A DNA stretch of 64,000 nt from Amblyomma americanum (taxonomy: Eukaryota; Arthropoda; Arachnida; Ixodida; Ixodidae). The translations under genes and the position numbers were made by a program. The notes below the pieces were generated by a model that worked only from the letters and a program-made list of their open reading frames with translations, searched no databases and was not told the DNA's origin. Within the stretch, counting starts at the first letter, position 1. Every line of letters begins with the position of its first letter. The stretch is taken from the NCBI RefSeq assembly GCF_052857255.1, contig NC_135502.1, positions 156,710,099 to 156,774,098 of the forward strand, written 5' to 3'. Shown piece by piece: positions 11,297 to 23,056 of this stretch.

Positions 11297-12565
11297 CCAG
11301 GTGTTTCACCTGAGATGCTCTGCAATTTAAAAAAAATGGGCTTTTTGGGCTAGAAGAGTGCTCTTTTCAACATAGCACTGTCAGTGATGTAAAGCATCAG
11401 AATACATCTAAGACGACCAAACTAGATGGCCAGTTTACTGATATTGAATAATTTAGTAACTATTACTTTATTAAGAGCCTTGCAGCCCATTGTAAGTAAT
11501 ATCCATAGCAGGTATTAAAATTTCGAAAACGCAGTTGCCGTCGGCTCTGTGGCTCAGCAAATTTTAGCTATTTCAATGAGATACGTGCGTTGGAGGGGCT
11601 GTGTTACCTGCAGGCTTCTCAAAAGCGCATGTTTTTTGGCCTCATATAGCGAAAATTTGGCCACCTCGCTAAGCATAACGGCATTTTCAAAATTCTAAAA
11701 ACTAATGAGTACAACGGTTGGCTACGTTTCTCTCAGTAATTATGAAGACTAATACATGTGCCACACAGGCAAATTTAATGCCATTAACCGCTTATTGCTC
11801 TAGGTGTGAATGACATTCGTGCGGCGCCATGTGCATAAATTTAATGACATTAGCCTTACTGCCATTCGCTGCCTAATCAGGTTGCTACTAGTCATTTTTC
11901 TGGGCAAGCGCATACTCTTTCTCCTATTCCACATGCAGGAAAGCACGTAACTTTTTTAGTAACAACTTCCTGACCACTAGTAAATGTGATATTCATAACA
12001 ATTAAATCACTAGAGGTATCTCTACTGAGTTTTTGATGTGAAGGGCGCCAATTTACCATCACTTCTGACAGATACTCTCGGCTTGTGCGCTGTGGTGTGG
12101 TCACCCTCGAGTTTATGGCTACTTTTCGAATTGTGAAGAAAGAGCAGCGATATTTTCTGCGAAATATTTTATATATTGCATTTTATTAACATTTCCGTGA
12201 TACTGTGCTCATTGAAACCGTTTATATTTAGGTGAAATTTTTCACCGCTTTGCAAGCATTATTGTTACGTTGATTTTCGTATAATGACGATAAATGTGGA
12301 TATGTCGCGCCAACTCTGGAAATAATGGCATTAAGAAACTTAATGCCTTAACCATTTGCTGCCATTTCTTGTGCCCGTGTGGCACCAGTATACCAGTAAT
12401 ACCTAAATGTTAACTTCTCAATATTTGTTAACAAGCCTTCCAGTTAGGACATCTCAGCTGCATTCACATGTGCTACACAACTGACAATGTTTTGCCGAAA
12501 ACTGCTCTTCGGTCTCAAAAAGCCTACTTTTAAATATTGAATAAAATCTTAGGTGAAACACCCAG
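11297..12565. mobile_element. Foldback/long-TIR non-autonomous element (family FB-A)
   Basis: The left end CCAGGTGTTTCACC at 11297 and the right end GGTGAAACACCCAG at 12552-12565 are inverted relatives. Similarity continues inwards: the left GGGCTTTTTGGGC and CACTGTCAGT blocks have complements near 12470-12530. There is no recognisable coding sequence. A partial second copy lies at about 27840-28325 (shared AAAACGCA, TGTGGC and GCATG blocks and a GAAACACCTGG end). The flanks GCATA and GCATG could be a five-base duplication with one mismatch, but this is weak. Confidence 0.68.
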
Positions 12566-13398
12566 CATGTAAGTAGCAGCTGTGTGAGTCAGGATAATGT
12601 TGTCACATTCCCCAATCTATGAATGTCAGTTTGTAAGGAAAAAGCACATAAATATCTCATGACAACTTATTACTGTCTATCATAATATTTTGCTGTGAGC
12701 TCTGGTTTCGTGTAAGTGAAATAGGGAATACTGATGATTCAGCCTACAATTTAAGTAAATACACAGACTTTCACTGTGGAGTCAAACAGCTCTCTGGAAG
12801 CACTTTGAAGACAAAGCGCTTTTATTCATATATTACTGGGATCTGATTGCAGAGGGACTTAAATTGTCTTTTATAAGCTACAAAGTAGTGAGAAAAAATA
12901 CACGTCCGCCGTGGCCTTATTTGGAAGCAGGCTACAGTGCACTGACGCATTTATCTGTGTGGGTCATAGAGCCCTCAGGCTACCCAGCAAGCAATTTCAA
13001 AGTGTTGTTCATAGAGTCCTTAGGGGTACAACTAAAAATAGATTTGAGGGAGAAGAAAATTTTTAAAATAATAATTTCAGCAAAAGATGCTTCCTTATTG
13101 CTACCACATAAACAAAAAAATCAGGAAAGCGCCAAAAATTTATACACAAGAACAAATTGCATGTAGTTGTTTTCAGTATATCTTTAACACCCATTAAAGG
13201 TGTTCAGTGAGCATTTTTTTTGCAAGGAACACAACACAAGGCTTGTTATCACCCAATCCAAATTATCAATCAGGAAAGGTTCATTTTCGCTTGAAGTCTT
13301 CGATTTTGTAGTGAACTCTAAAGATTACTCAGTATATTATTGCTGTTCAAAACGAAAGTGGGTTGCAGAGGAAATTCTTTTGGTTTTTGAAGAGAGAG
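12566..13398. other. No recognisable gene
   Basis: Short ORFs at 12864-13166 and 13200-13406 have no domain I recognise and no flanking splice pattern that links them. The stretch is AT-rich and ends at the 5' LTR of the next element. Confidence 0.4.
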
Positions 13399-14113
13399 TG
13401 TGGTAACCTGTTTCTCCCCTCCATTTCCACGCGGCCCATCTTCATCGTCGGCCATCAGGACAGCACCGGTTGGGCGAAAAGGGAAGTCTTCCTCATAGGG
13501 GAACCGGAAACAGCGACGTGAGTGCCGCCTCGTAGGTGGCGCGGAATTCTCCGGAACCGGAGAGTGTCTCTTCGCCATCCGGCCAGCGTCGTGAGCGATT
13601 GCAGTCGCACGCTCTCGTCTCCTTCCGCGGCAGGCGCACGGGGATCCGTCGTGCCTTGCCGCTGGACTTCTGGTTCCAGGCAGCGTACCGAGCGCAGCAA
13701 ACGCGCGCTCTGGTCACCTTCCCCAGCAACTGCTAAGGAATTGCTTTGCTCCAAGAATGCGGCGGGCACTGGAAAACCTGGCCGCCAATATTGGCGCATG
13801 CAAATGTTCGCCGCATATACTTCCGATGTAGCGCCTCTGCCCCAGACGGTAGTTCGGAAGTCCTTCTTACGGTGCCTTCTATTTCCAAGGAATGCCTCGT
13901 TGATGTTATCCAGCTGGCTGGCCTGCTCTGTGTATTATTGCAACTGTAAAAAATAGCATATGAGTGTTAACGCTTTGTCGTCCCTTCCCTTTGTCCCTCG
14001 AGCACGAACCCGATCCGCGGTTAGCGAGCGGGAACGCTGCATCTGTGGAGTGGGAGTACGGAGTGGGAGTACGGGCGGGTCGAAAGGCTTTGTCCCCTCT
14101 CTATATTTCCACA
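13399..14113 (+). repeat. 5' LTR of the non-autonomous LTR element
   Basis: 715 bp, beginning TGTGGTAACCTG and ending TTCCACA. It aligns along its length with 15376-16084. A pyrimidine-rich start, CGCGGCCCATCTTC and GGCGCGGAATTCTCCGGAAC blocks are shared by both copies. Confidence 0.85.
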
Positions 14114-14114
14114 A

Positions 14115-14131
14115 TGGCGCCCAACGTGGGG
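14115..14131 (+). promoter_or_regulatory. Primer-binding site, tRNA-Lys type
   Basis: TGGCGCCCAACGTGGGG starts one base after the 5' LTR. It is the complement expected for the 3' end of a tRNA-Lys, a common minus-strand primer of LTR elements. Confidence 0.8.
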
Positions 14132-15362
14132 CCAACTCTTGGTACGAGGGACGACCGTCAGTTCGGTTCGTGGAATGCCCGCCCCGAATCAATCAGCGTT
14201 GGGCCTGACCCGAGATCGGAGTTGCTAGCAAGGCTAAGGTTATTTCTAGATAGCGAGACCAAGCCGTCCACGGAGAACAGCAAGCCAGAAGCGAGTGAAT
14301 GCGGAGGCCTGAAGGGTGGCCCGATTTTTTTCTTGTATATTGTTTTAGGTATATTCTCAGTTCTGTCTTTTTGGATCTGGCAGCCGGGTGCCGTAGTCAG
14401 CTTATTTGGATTGCAGTAGTGATTGCAGGAAAGCACCGGGCCGCTGCGACAATGCGCGAAGCGGTGGGCTCCATTCGCGTTAGGCTCACCCTGGCATAAA
14501 CGTATCTCCTCGTGGCGTTCTGTTCTAGCTATTGTCCTTGGCCCCTTGTTGGCACTCGCAAGTGTGAGAGCGAGTAGGCCTAAGGCTCTTCGGGACCTGC
14601 CTGTCGCTTTCGGGAGGACATAGTCGTACTGTGGCACAAGCACGCGCAAAACGGTATGCTTATTTTACATCAAACCTCGCTAGAGCCTAGAGGCCTCGCT
14701 CAGCTACAGAAAGCGGACTTTGTTCTAACAATCTAGGTATTTTTGTGCGCTGCGAAGCGAATTTATAATTTTTCGGTAGCAAGACGCTCACGCAGTTCAA
14801 GTGAGCTTAACACCATCATGCCGAAAAGCGAACCGCGAATGTTCTTTGACCGAAAAGTGCCAGCTACGTTCAAATGAACCTAGCGTTTGGGCGGTACAGA
14901 TAGAATTGTTTGGCACTCGCATTGCTCCGCATTTCTCCAAGTGGTCAGTTTGCGGGGTCTCCGTTGTTTTTGATTCAAACTTTTCGAGATTATAGGAGCG
15001 ACATGCAGAGTTCAAGAGAAGCTGCCCCGGCCAGCTGTCCATTGTACGGGTTCTTGCCTGCTGAATTGCGGCCGTGAGTCATCGAGCTGCGGAGTATCCG
15101 GCGAGCTGTTTGCAGCAGCTACGAGAGCAGAAGAGCTAGCTTCCTGCCTTCCAACAAAGGCGCGTCGGCGCGAACACCATCCTCCCGGCGCGCTAATTTT
15201 GGGTTCCTGCCACGGGACAAGCAAGGGTACCCGGTGACCTTGGTGCTCGTCGGATAACCCCGGCACCCCGTCTGTACGAGCTATATTGCAGTCATCACCG
15301 CAACGCTCGTGGCCCCTTCGTTGTTGGCCTCCAAGGATGACTTCAACCGTAAGCTAACATTT

Positions 15363-15375
15363 AAGGAGGGAGGGA
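15363..15375 (+). other. Polypurine tract
   Basis: AAGGAGGGAGGGA, all purine, directly before the 3' LTR start TGTGGAAACC. This is the expected plus-strand primer position. Confidence 0.75.
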
Positions 15376-16084
15376 TGTGGAAACCTGTTTCCCCCCTCCA
15401 TTTCCACGCGGCCCATCTTCGTCGTTGGCCATCAGGAACACACCGGTTGGGCGAGGAGGGAAGTCTTCCTCATAGGGGAAGCGGAAATAGCGACGTGACC
15501 GCCGCCTCGTAGGTGGCGCGGAATTCTCCGGAACCGGAGAGGGTCTCTTCGCGATCCGGCCAGCATCGTGAGCGATTGCAGTCGCACGCTCTCGTCACCT
15601 TCCGCGGCAGGCGCACGGGGAACCGTCGTGCCTTGCCGCTGGACTTCTGGTTCCAGGCAGCGAAGCGAGCGCAGCAAACGCGCGCTCTGGTCGCCTTCCC
15701 CAGCAAATGATAAGGAACAGCTTGGCCCTAAGAACGCGGCGCGCACGGGAAAACCAGGCCGCCGTGTTCGGCGCATACATATGTTCGCCGTAGATACTTT
15801 GGAAGTCGCGCCCTTGCCCCAGCTGGCAAGTCGGAAGTGTTTCTTACGTTGCCTTTTATTTCCGAGGAATGCCTCGTGATGTTTCGCAGCTAGCTGGCCC
15901 GCTCTGTGTATCAATTGCAAGTGTAATAAATAGCATGTGAGTGTTAACGCTTTGCCATCCCCTCCCTTTGTTTCCCTCGAGCGCGAACGCCTCCGCGGTT
16001 AGCCAGCGGGAACGCTGCATCCGCAGAGTGGGAGTGCGGGGGGAAGAGGGGGGGGGGGCGGAAGGCTGTTCCCCCATATTTTCA
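15376..16084 (+). repeat. 3' LTR of the non-autonomous LTR element
   Basis: 709 bp, beginning TGTGGAAACCTG and ending TATTTTCA. It contains AATAAA at about 15926, a candidate polyadenylation signal. It differs from the 5' LTR by scattered substitutions and small indels, including a G-run near 16040-16060, so the insertion is not recent. Confidence 0.85.
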
Positions 16085-16297
16085 GAAGGGGTACTGGCTA
16101 AATTCATTGCTGTACATTTCATGAAAGTGAAATGTGAGATTTGCATTTATTTATTTGAAAACACCGCAACTTTCTTGCATTTTGTTATTATTTTTTGAAG
16201 GCAATTAACTACATAATTTCACAGCAGCAAGTGTAGCGCGGTTCTAGCCTTGCTTCAGGGCCATTGCAGGTGTGAATCCAGGAAGGGAAACAATAAA

Positions 16298-16358
16298 AAT
16301 AATATATTATTAATAATAATAGTATTAATATAATAATAATAGAAAGAAGAAGAAGAAT
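16298..16358. repeat. AT/TAA-rich simple repeat followed by GAA run
   Basis: Imperfect ATA/TAA repeats at about 16298-16342 run into AGAAGAAGAAGAA. It lies next to the tail side of the SINE that follows. Confidence 0.6.
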
Positions 16359-16362
16359 GAAA

Positions 16363-16482
16363 ATAATTGGTTTTTGGAGAAAGGAAATGGCGCAGTATCG
16401 GTCTCATACATCATTGGACATCTGAACCGCGCCGTAGGAGAAGGGATAAAGGAGGGAGTGAAAGAAGAAAGAAAGAGGTTTT
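16363..16482 (-). mobile_element. Ruka-like SINE, 3' part only
   Basis: AAATGGCGCAGTAT, CTGAACCGCGCCGTA and AAGGAGGGAGTGAAAGAAG match the tail half of the complete SINE copy at 51017-51322, in the same orientation. The tRNA-like head is missing. Positions 16483-17485 hold nothing I can identify. Confidence 0.7.
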
Positions 16483-18178
16483 AGACAAAGGCAGAACGCA
16501 GAAAGAAAAAGCGGCTTGGCCTCTCTCCAAAGGTTGCTTCCCTCATCACTTCATTGCAAGACTTCAACATTTAAATTATGTGAAACTCACAACTGCTTAG
16601 ATGAACGCTTGGTGGTTACGTAGTGATAATGCCAAGAGCCGGTGGCATGCCTTTTGTGATATTGCTTGTATCACACTGCTTCATATAGTACCAGTGGAAA
16701 ACTGCGCACAATTTGCATTTGCTTACTGTTTCAGTTGACGGGTTGTATTCATCATAGTTACTTCCCGCATCACATTGCTCCACGACCAACGTTTATCCAT
16801 TCTGAAACTTCTAAACTGTTTAAATCGATGCCTTATGTACTGTTGTTTGTAGCTTGTTTACTAATGCTGTACTGGTGTCAAGCAATGAGCAATTTGCGCG
16901 CACTTGCCATCGCAGTTCCATTTCATTGTATTACTATTCTCAGTATTGTATTACTATTATCATTTTTATATGTGTAGTAGCAAGACTTTATACTAAGTCG
17001 AGTAAAACACATGAAATCTCGTTGAACATAACGGTACACGTTTCTGCTGTACTTGCCATTGCTGTTCGTTGTGCGTGATTTTACTTTTATTTTACTTAGG
17101 TGTTGTGTCACAGGAAGTGTAGGCAGGGAAATTTTATTTTTGTTATGGGTAACCCACCTAAGGTGTACATTAATTACGTGATGCTGAAAGATAATACATA
17201 GTAATATAGTGGTCATGATGATATTGTTTTGATTGACGTTTTATATTCTTGATACTACTTTTTTCCTTGCTACAGAGTGACAAATGCCCCTCAAAAGAGG
17301 CCCTCCATCCAATGTTGTTGAGAGAGTGCCATGTTGTTTTTACTAATCCGCTTAACTGCACCTGGCAACCTCTGGAGTGTCAGGGTAGTAGGTGAAAGAG
17401 GATAGACATTCTCATGAAAATCTGTTGTAATCGGCTGGCTGCCGTAAGAGGCATTTACCGTTTCAATCTTAAGTTGTACCAGGTTTTAGATAGTCATGCA
17501 CTGCGTCATTGTTTTAGCTAACGTTAGCTTAAGATAACAAAAGCAATGGAGATAAATTTTTCCACAGTATGGTATGGCATTTGGCAAGGTTAAATGTGCC
17601 AAACTGACACATCTGCTACGAGAGAAGCAATAGCGGGTATCTTTAGATTCCACAATTTCGTTGACTCCTATGCTTACCTCGACTACTTTGCAAAATAACT
17701 CCCAGTATTCATCAAAGATGGCCAGTAGTAGAAGGGGGGCGGCTTCATACTCTATAGTCATCGACTTCATTTTAGTTCTGGCAGTTCAAGTTCCGGCAGG
17801 AGTTCCCTCACGTTCGGCTTCTTTATTCAGCTGTGAAAATACCTAAAACCTTTCTCCCTTCAATCGTCAGCTGATCATCAAAGGATTTAGAGGCACTGAA
17901 CCTCAGCAGTACATTGTCATGTGAACACATGTGTCTTTCTTTGAAGAGGAACGGCCAGTACCCCTTCACGACCAGGACTCTTCTGCTGCTGTTGATCACC
18001 GGCCTCGGTGAGGGATATGACTCAGCCAATAGCTGGGCGCCTCGAGAGTTGTTTCCGGAAGCTAGTCTGATTTGGGCTTGCAGCTCTTCCCTCTTTTTTT
18101 CTTGCGTTTCAGCCATTTTTATGGATGGCAAGCCAGGTTGCCAAGCTACACAGCCATAGGAATCCTCTTCTGTAGTCA

Positions 18179-18412
18179 GCTGCCACGGTGGCTGAGTGGT
18201 TATGACGCTCGGCTGCTCGCCAGAAAAACGCGTGTTCAATCCCAGCCACGGCGGTCGAATTTAGATGGAGGCGAAATTCTAGAGGTGCATGTACTGTGCG
18301 ATATCAGTGCTCGTTAAAGAGCTGCAGGTGGTCGAAATTTCCGGAGCCCTTCACTATGGCGCCTCTCATAGCCTGAGTCGATTTGAGAAATTAAACCTCC
18401 ATAAAATAATCT
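18179..18412 (+). mobile_element. Ruka-like SINE (body type B)
   Basis: The tRNA-like head GGTGGCTGAGTGGTT (A box) at about 18187 is followed by GTGTTCAATCCC (B-box position). The body contains GGAGGCGAAATTCTAGAGG, GTGCGATATCAGTGC and GGTCGAAATTTCCGGAGCCC. The tail blocks TGGCGCCTCTCATAGCCTGAGTC and TTAAACC match the type-B copy at 22833-23056 in inverse orientation. It sits inside the SAM-domain ORF. Confidence 0.82.
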
Positions 18413-18611
18413 AAACATTTTTTGTTTAGGCAGACATCATTACATTCATTTCAAGAAGATTTGCATTGATTGTTGTTAATTGACCGTGTCGCTGTGTTTT
18501 ATTGTTGAATTTCTAAGTGCAATTCTGTATATTAACACAATGTTCCCACCTGCTATGATCTTGTGTACAAGATTGCAGTATTCATAAATAAAAAATAAAA
18601 TAAAAATAAAA
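18413..18611 (+). mobile_element. CR1/L2-like LINE 3' tail
   Basis: Contains the stem ATCTTGTGTACAAGAT followed by TGCAGTAT and an (ATAAA)-type tail at about 18583-18611. The same layout ends the LINE at 61.3-63.3 kb (GCGCATATAATTGCGC, then TGCAGTAT, then ATAAATAAA). Only the 3' untranslated end is present. Confidence 0.65.
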
Positions 18612-19299
18612 CCCTTCATCGTCTGGAATACATCGCTTCGTACATTCAGAACTGTGCCTCTTTTCCTTGTTCCATCTTACAGCTTCCAAAAAAGCGTTTC
18701 CAGTCCGGTAGCAATGACAGTACCATTGAGCGTTTGCTCAAACGTTTTTGGAAACTTGCGTACAATTTCACTTGAAAGTGAGGAAGAATAGCGCAAAAAC
18801 ACTCAGGACTAAGAACTTGCCCAACAATACACCTTGATCACTTGCAACTGCGCGCAGCACTTTGCACCCAGACTTCTGATAGCAGGCGAGCATCCCATAT
18901 TTTACTGTCCTCACCATTTCATGCAGGATGCTTTTCAGTGGGCGCCTGCCATCTTGACATGCTCTCATGAGTTGGGGAGGAAATGAGTCCCATGAAATGC
19001 AAAACTCCTGGTACAGCATGCTCATGGAAGCCTCACTTCCTTGTGCAGTGGATATCTGTACAGGTGAGGAAGCGGCTGAGTGGAACTTTTCTAGTAGAAT
19101 GCGTCTACTGACCACATTCAGAAACATTAGGTCAGCCTTCACTACATGGTTCAGGTTTTAAAGTTATTGAACTCCATAGTCCAGCAGATTCTGTACAGTG
19201 AGTTATATCGTTTCTTCATTCATATGTGGCAGCCAACTAGCAAAGTACTGTCGCAAGTCCATTCCACTTGTCAACAGCATGAAATCAAGCAAAATCTAT

Positions 19300-21666
19300 T
19301 ATAGCATGCTTCAACACAACAGGTTACTTGTAGCAGGCGAATTTGACTCATCAATGGAGTCCAATCTAAGGAGGCTTTCAAGTTCCATGCATTTGAAAGG
19401 ACTGTCACTGCTTACAATGTTGTTGAATGGCATAGCAGGATCATATTTTGTGTGGACGGTTCTTAAAAAGAAAAAGTGGTTGTCATTGCTGGCAAGACTA
19501 AGCCTGATTTCACCAAAGTCAGGAGCCTCATAACGACAAGCATGCCTTGTTTGTAAAACAGGCCGCGGGTAGTAGCTTGATCTGCTGAGAATGTATTCCC
19601 TTGGTCAGAGATCACCTCAGGTACTTCGTTTTGGATTTCTGGTGTGCAAAGGTCATTCGAGAATAAGGAACCATTGACAAGGCCAAGAATGCCTTCTCGC
19701 GTGTTCTTATATACATGATGAAGCTGATGGCGCTCAGAATGTGTGCGCGTCAAGTTCGTAAAATTCTGGAAATTGTGTGCACACTTATGGAAACAGCTGT
19801 GCATGATTTCACACCTCATTGCGCGCATTCTTATCAGTGGGCCAAGCTGCGTGATCAGAAAAGGGTAATGAAGAAAGGAATGATGCTTACGTTTCGTCGG
19901 AAAGTTGAGGAACAGATTTGCTCTGCCTGCCAAGTAATCCTCTATAATGTCTTGTAGCCTTCATAACCATAGCGATTGTGAGGGCAGGTGGAGTAATAGG
20001 CTGGATAACTTCAGTGAGCAAGTCAACTTTCTGCCAGACATCATTTTCAGTGGATTGAATGAAACCAAAAAGAAACAATAGAAGAAAGCGCAACATGTTC
20101 CAGTTTTGAACAACATGGGCTTCTAGTGATGAAGTTCACATGGTCAGTCAGCAAAATCACCATGTATGAAGTGAAAACAATTTTTGCGCTCTTTAAGTCT
20201 TGTAGAAAATTCCAATCGAGAACCATAGGAAAATATCTAATGTACAAAGAAACGTAAAATGAAACAATGCAGTTAAATATTTCATGTGCCAAACAAGGAG
20301 GGATACATAGAGCAAACACATGAAAGAACTTCAGTTCATTGAATAAGGAACTAAACTTTACTCTCTTCTCTGTTCTTGAACCATTGGCTTGTAGGACTAA
20401 TATAGCAATATTGTAATTAGCTCGCGTTCTGATTTCTGAAATGCCTGGCAGTGCATGGGGAGAAAAATGGTCAGCTCGTTCAGCTGTGCCAACCTACAGC
20501 TGTGACTTGCAGAGCTAAAATTTTCTACAAAGCCTCCAGTTCCGTGGCTTCCGAGGTTGTCTCCTAGAATGGCAGTCACAGTGCCAAACAAATGCATTCC
20601 TCTTGAAGTTAAAATCTGGTGAGCTTCCAGCCTCCTCACATTATCTGGCAAAGGTGCAAACACTTTATCCTGCCCGAAATATGCAAAATCGTTTTAATTG
20701 CAGAGCAAGCACCGGTTGAGAAAAATATCTGCGTGTCTCTTCCATGGATAGCGATTACCAAGCATTTTATAAATAGCCATTTGGATTCACGACCTCAAAT
20801 GCTTCAGTGCTTTAGGATGCTCCTTGTATAAAGTGGAATAGACTTGAACCTGTTGCCATCAGTGAGATATTTCAGGACTCCAGGGGTCTCAGGCAGCATC
20901 CTGTCACACTGTGCAATCACCTCTTCATTCTCCATCGCGGCTTCAAGACTACGTAGTATTGGTACGTAATTAAATGTAGCATTCGCGTTCATTGTATTCC
21001 TCAATAATATTTCGACAGGTGATACATACAGGAACTGTCTCTTGAAGAAAGAGGAACGGCTATGTTCTGTTCGGAACACATAATCTGGCGCCCGATGCAG
21101 TGCTAAAAGGTGATCACCTTCGAATGTTTCGTCTATCAATTTTCAATATTGTCACTGCCGAAAGCCTTTTCCCTAGGCTTTTATTTGAGATAGGACACCA
21201 TTCTTGAAGCATTTGCATTCTGTATGTCATACATGGCCTCAGCAATAACTTGAACATGGCGGTGTGATAACAGTCTGAGATACAGAGGGCCAAAATCTAC
21301 GCTAACATGGTCCCTAGATGTTTCTTGCATGCTACCTTGACATGGCTGCAGTGTACTAGGTAACTTTTCCTCTTCTTGTACATCATTCCTAGTTTGTACA
21401 GCGCCATGTAGAGGGGTACCCGTTGCTGGAACAGGCCTAGCCTCTTGAACTTCTACATCAAGTTCTATGCACAGGTACTTCCCATGGTAATGTTAAACAT
21501 GAAAATAAAAAGATGCCTTTTTCGTAAGCTTTCTTACATATTTGGCATGTGCCCTTTGTACATTGAAAAATGTGAAGTTTCAGGTGGCCAATTAAAGCCT
21601 TGTAATCTTTCCAAACTTGTATGCAATTATCGACAGTGCAGACTAGCTCACATGGCATCACGCTGA
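19300..21666 (-). pseudogene. C2H2-finger transposase-like ORF of a two-gene module, broken
   Basis: Read leftwards. The N-terminal C2H2-like finger (21661-21458) has CTVDNCIQVWKDYKALIGHL and CQICKKAYEK. Next, near 21350-21200, come QPCQGSMQETSRDHVSVD and LLSHRHVQVIAEAMYDIQ. YVSPVEILL and FNYVPILRSLEAAMENEEV follow (21139-20804). At 20663-20397 there is ILGDNLGSHGTGGFVENF followed by SSASHSC. At 19933-19463 there is GRANLFLNFPTKRKHH, then ITQLGPLIRMRAMR and HNFQNFTNLTRTHSERH. The last traces are FGEIRLSLASNDNHFFFLR and TVHTKYDPA near 19500-19400. The GDNLG...C block resembles the position of a similar block in EnSpm-like transposases. Frameshifts, stops and deletions break it. The family name is not certain. 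Confidence 0.58.
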
Positions 21667-22832
21667 TGCCAACACCACTTCCTTGTTCAGAATGTCGAAC
21701 TCTTCTGTCTTCACGGCGGAACTGCGAGTAGAGTAGCCAACTTCAGAAAACTTTCTGTGACAGTCTTGAAAGGGGCATTGTCCAGGTTTTTCTGCAAAGC
21801 TACATGCCTGAGAATTGCGTAAAGTGAAGAGCTAAGACGACCATGTATACTGCAGGGGTACATCTGAAAAGACCATTACAACGATGAACAAAATTATTAA
21901 AACCAAACATTAACGATGTACTACACTGAGCGACATGAAATTCAAGAAAAATCATCCTAGCAGTGATCCCATATTCCTTTCACACTGGAGCACGCTTTTA
22001 AATACGCGATAGCAAAAATGCTGCAGCGGTATTATTCAAATCAGTTTAAAGGATTATAGACACCTAAATTTTGAGTGTGCGTATTCTTTTTTGTAAAGAT
22101 TTGTAATGCATTATTATACATAGATTACCAGCTGTTCTTCTCCAACGAACGCTAAATATTTTTAATCGCATTTCTTTCTCGTGCTATTTTAATTTCGGTA
22201 TCAACAGCCAAATGAGGACTGCGACGTCAACGTGTACTTACAAGTAGTCACGTGAGACAAAAAACCTGCAATATAATCGCTGCTGCCTCATACGTTGTCG
22301 TTCCAGCTGTTAAGGAAGGCTGGCATCAGCACTGCTGTAAATTAAAACGCTAAAGCAGCGATTATATGGACTTTTTTATGCCTCAGGTGAAACAAAAGCA
22401 CTCTGAAGTCACAGCTATCGTTCGGTTGTTGAAACTGAGTCCGAAACAGCATGACCGAAAAAATTCGATTATAAATTATTTGGCAGTTGTAGGCGAACAT
22501 CACATGGTGATTCGTTCGTAGTACTGTCTCCCGCATCATTATAGAGAAGAAAACATGCCACCATATTTAGGTGGCAATACTCATTTATTACAGGTAGCTT
22601 TCAAAATCCATCATGTTCTGCAGCGATACAAACATGTTAAAATTCTGTCCCAGTTCACCAGCTGGAATTACCAAGACACATTAAGTGGAGAAGACTTTTG
22701 ACAGCCACTGTATATTCGGAAGCGTTGATTTGGCTTTTAAATTTTTCTTGCCCCATTTAGATGTGCCTCCTGAATGACATCTTATCAATTTGTAAGCTTT
22801 TACATACGAGATAAATGTTTAGTTTGGTTCAT
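21667..22832. other. No recognisable gene
   Basis: AT-rich. 21690-21860 may hold more decayed N-terminal coding of the minus-strand finger protein, but the frame is too broken to follow. The rest shows nothing I can support. Confidence 0.4.
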
Positions 22833-23056
22833 ATGGGTTTAACATACCAAAGCGACTCAGGCTATGAGAGACGCCTTAGTGAAGGGCTTCGGAAATTTCG
22901 ACCACCTCGGGTTCTTTAACGTGCACTGACATTGCACAGTACACGGGCCTCCGGAATTTTGCCTCCATTGTAATTCGACCGCCATGAACGGGGTCGAACC
23001 CACGTCTTGCGGGCCAGCAGCCGAGCGCCATAACCACTCAGCCAGCACGGTGGCTG
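22833..23056 (-). mobile_element. Ruka-like SINE (body type B), complete
   Basis: On the minus strand the head CAGCCACCGTGCTGGCTGAG and GTGGTTATGGCGCTCGGCTG precede GGGTTCGACCCCG (B box). The body has GCACTGACATTGCACAGTACA in plus-strand reading, and the tail has GGTTTAACATACCAAAGCGA. This copy defines the type-B tail also seen at 18179, 43113 and 54042. Confidence 0.85.

Larger units (their letters stand above)
13399..16084 (+). mobile_element. Non-autonomous LTR retrotransposon (complete, no pol)
   Basis: Two long direct repeats (13399-14113 and 15376-16084) flank a 1.26-kb interior. The first base run after the 5' LTR, at 14115, reads TGGCGCCCAACGTGGGG, a primer-binding site of tRNA-Lys type. 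A purine tract at 15363-15375 (AAGGAGGGAGGGA) abuts the 3' LTR. The interior has no reverse transcriptase, protease or integrase; a reading frame beginning just after the 5' LTR runs to 14419 and could be a gag remnant, but no domain is recognisable. It must have moved using proteins from another element. The flanking five bases (GAGAG and GAAGG) do not match, so no target duplication is claimed. Confidence 0.85.
17486..19250 (-). pseudogene. SAM-domain (SAMD3-like) ORF of a two-gene module, broken
   Basis: Read leftwards from about 19250. A SAM-like region (about 19085-19240) contains LTVQNLLDYGVQ and, after a frame break, ADLMFLNVVSRRILLEKF. Then come ISWDSFPPQLMRAC, DGRRPLKSILHEMVR (19142-18900) and PKTFEQTLNGTVIATGLETL (about 18770-18700). 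The ORF is cut by the SINE and LINE tail at 18179-18611 and resumes with DSYGCVAWQPGLP, MAETQEKKREELQ and a WPFLFKERHMCSHDNVLL block (18180-17823), ending near 17486. From memory this order resembles SAMD3-like proteins encoded beside C2H2-finger proteins in repetitive DNA of fishes and arthropods. Several stops and frame changes make it a pseudogene. The function is unknown; an accessory role in transposition is only inference. Confidence 0.6.

Noticed and set aside
11290..12570. Five-base target duplication GCATA/GCATG around the FB-A foldback
   Set aside because: One mismatch in five bases and uncertain ends; not strong enough to claim.
13318..14649. ORFs of up to 163 residues in and after the 5' LTR
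   Set aside because: They overlap on both strands within GC-rich LTR sequence and recur in the 3' LTR. They follow base composition, not a protein family.
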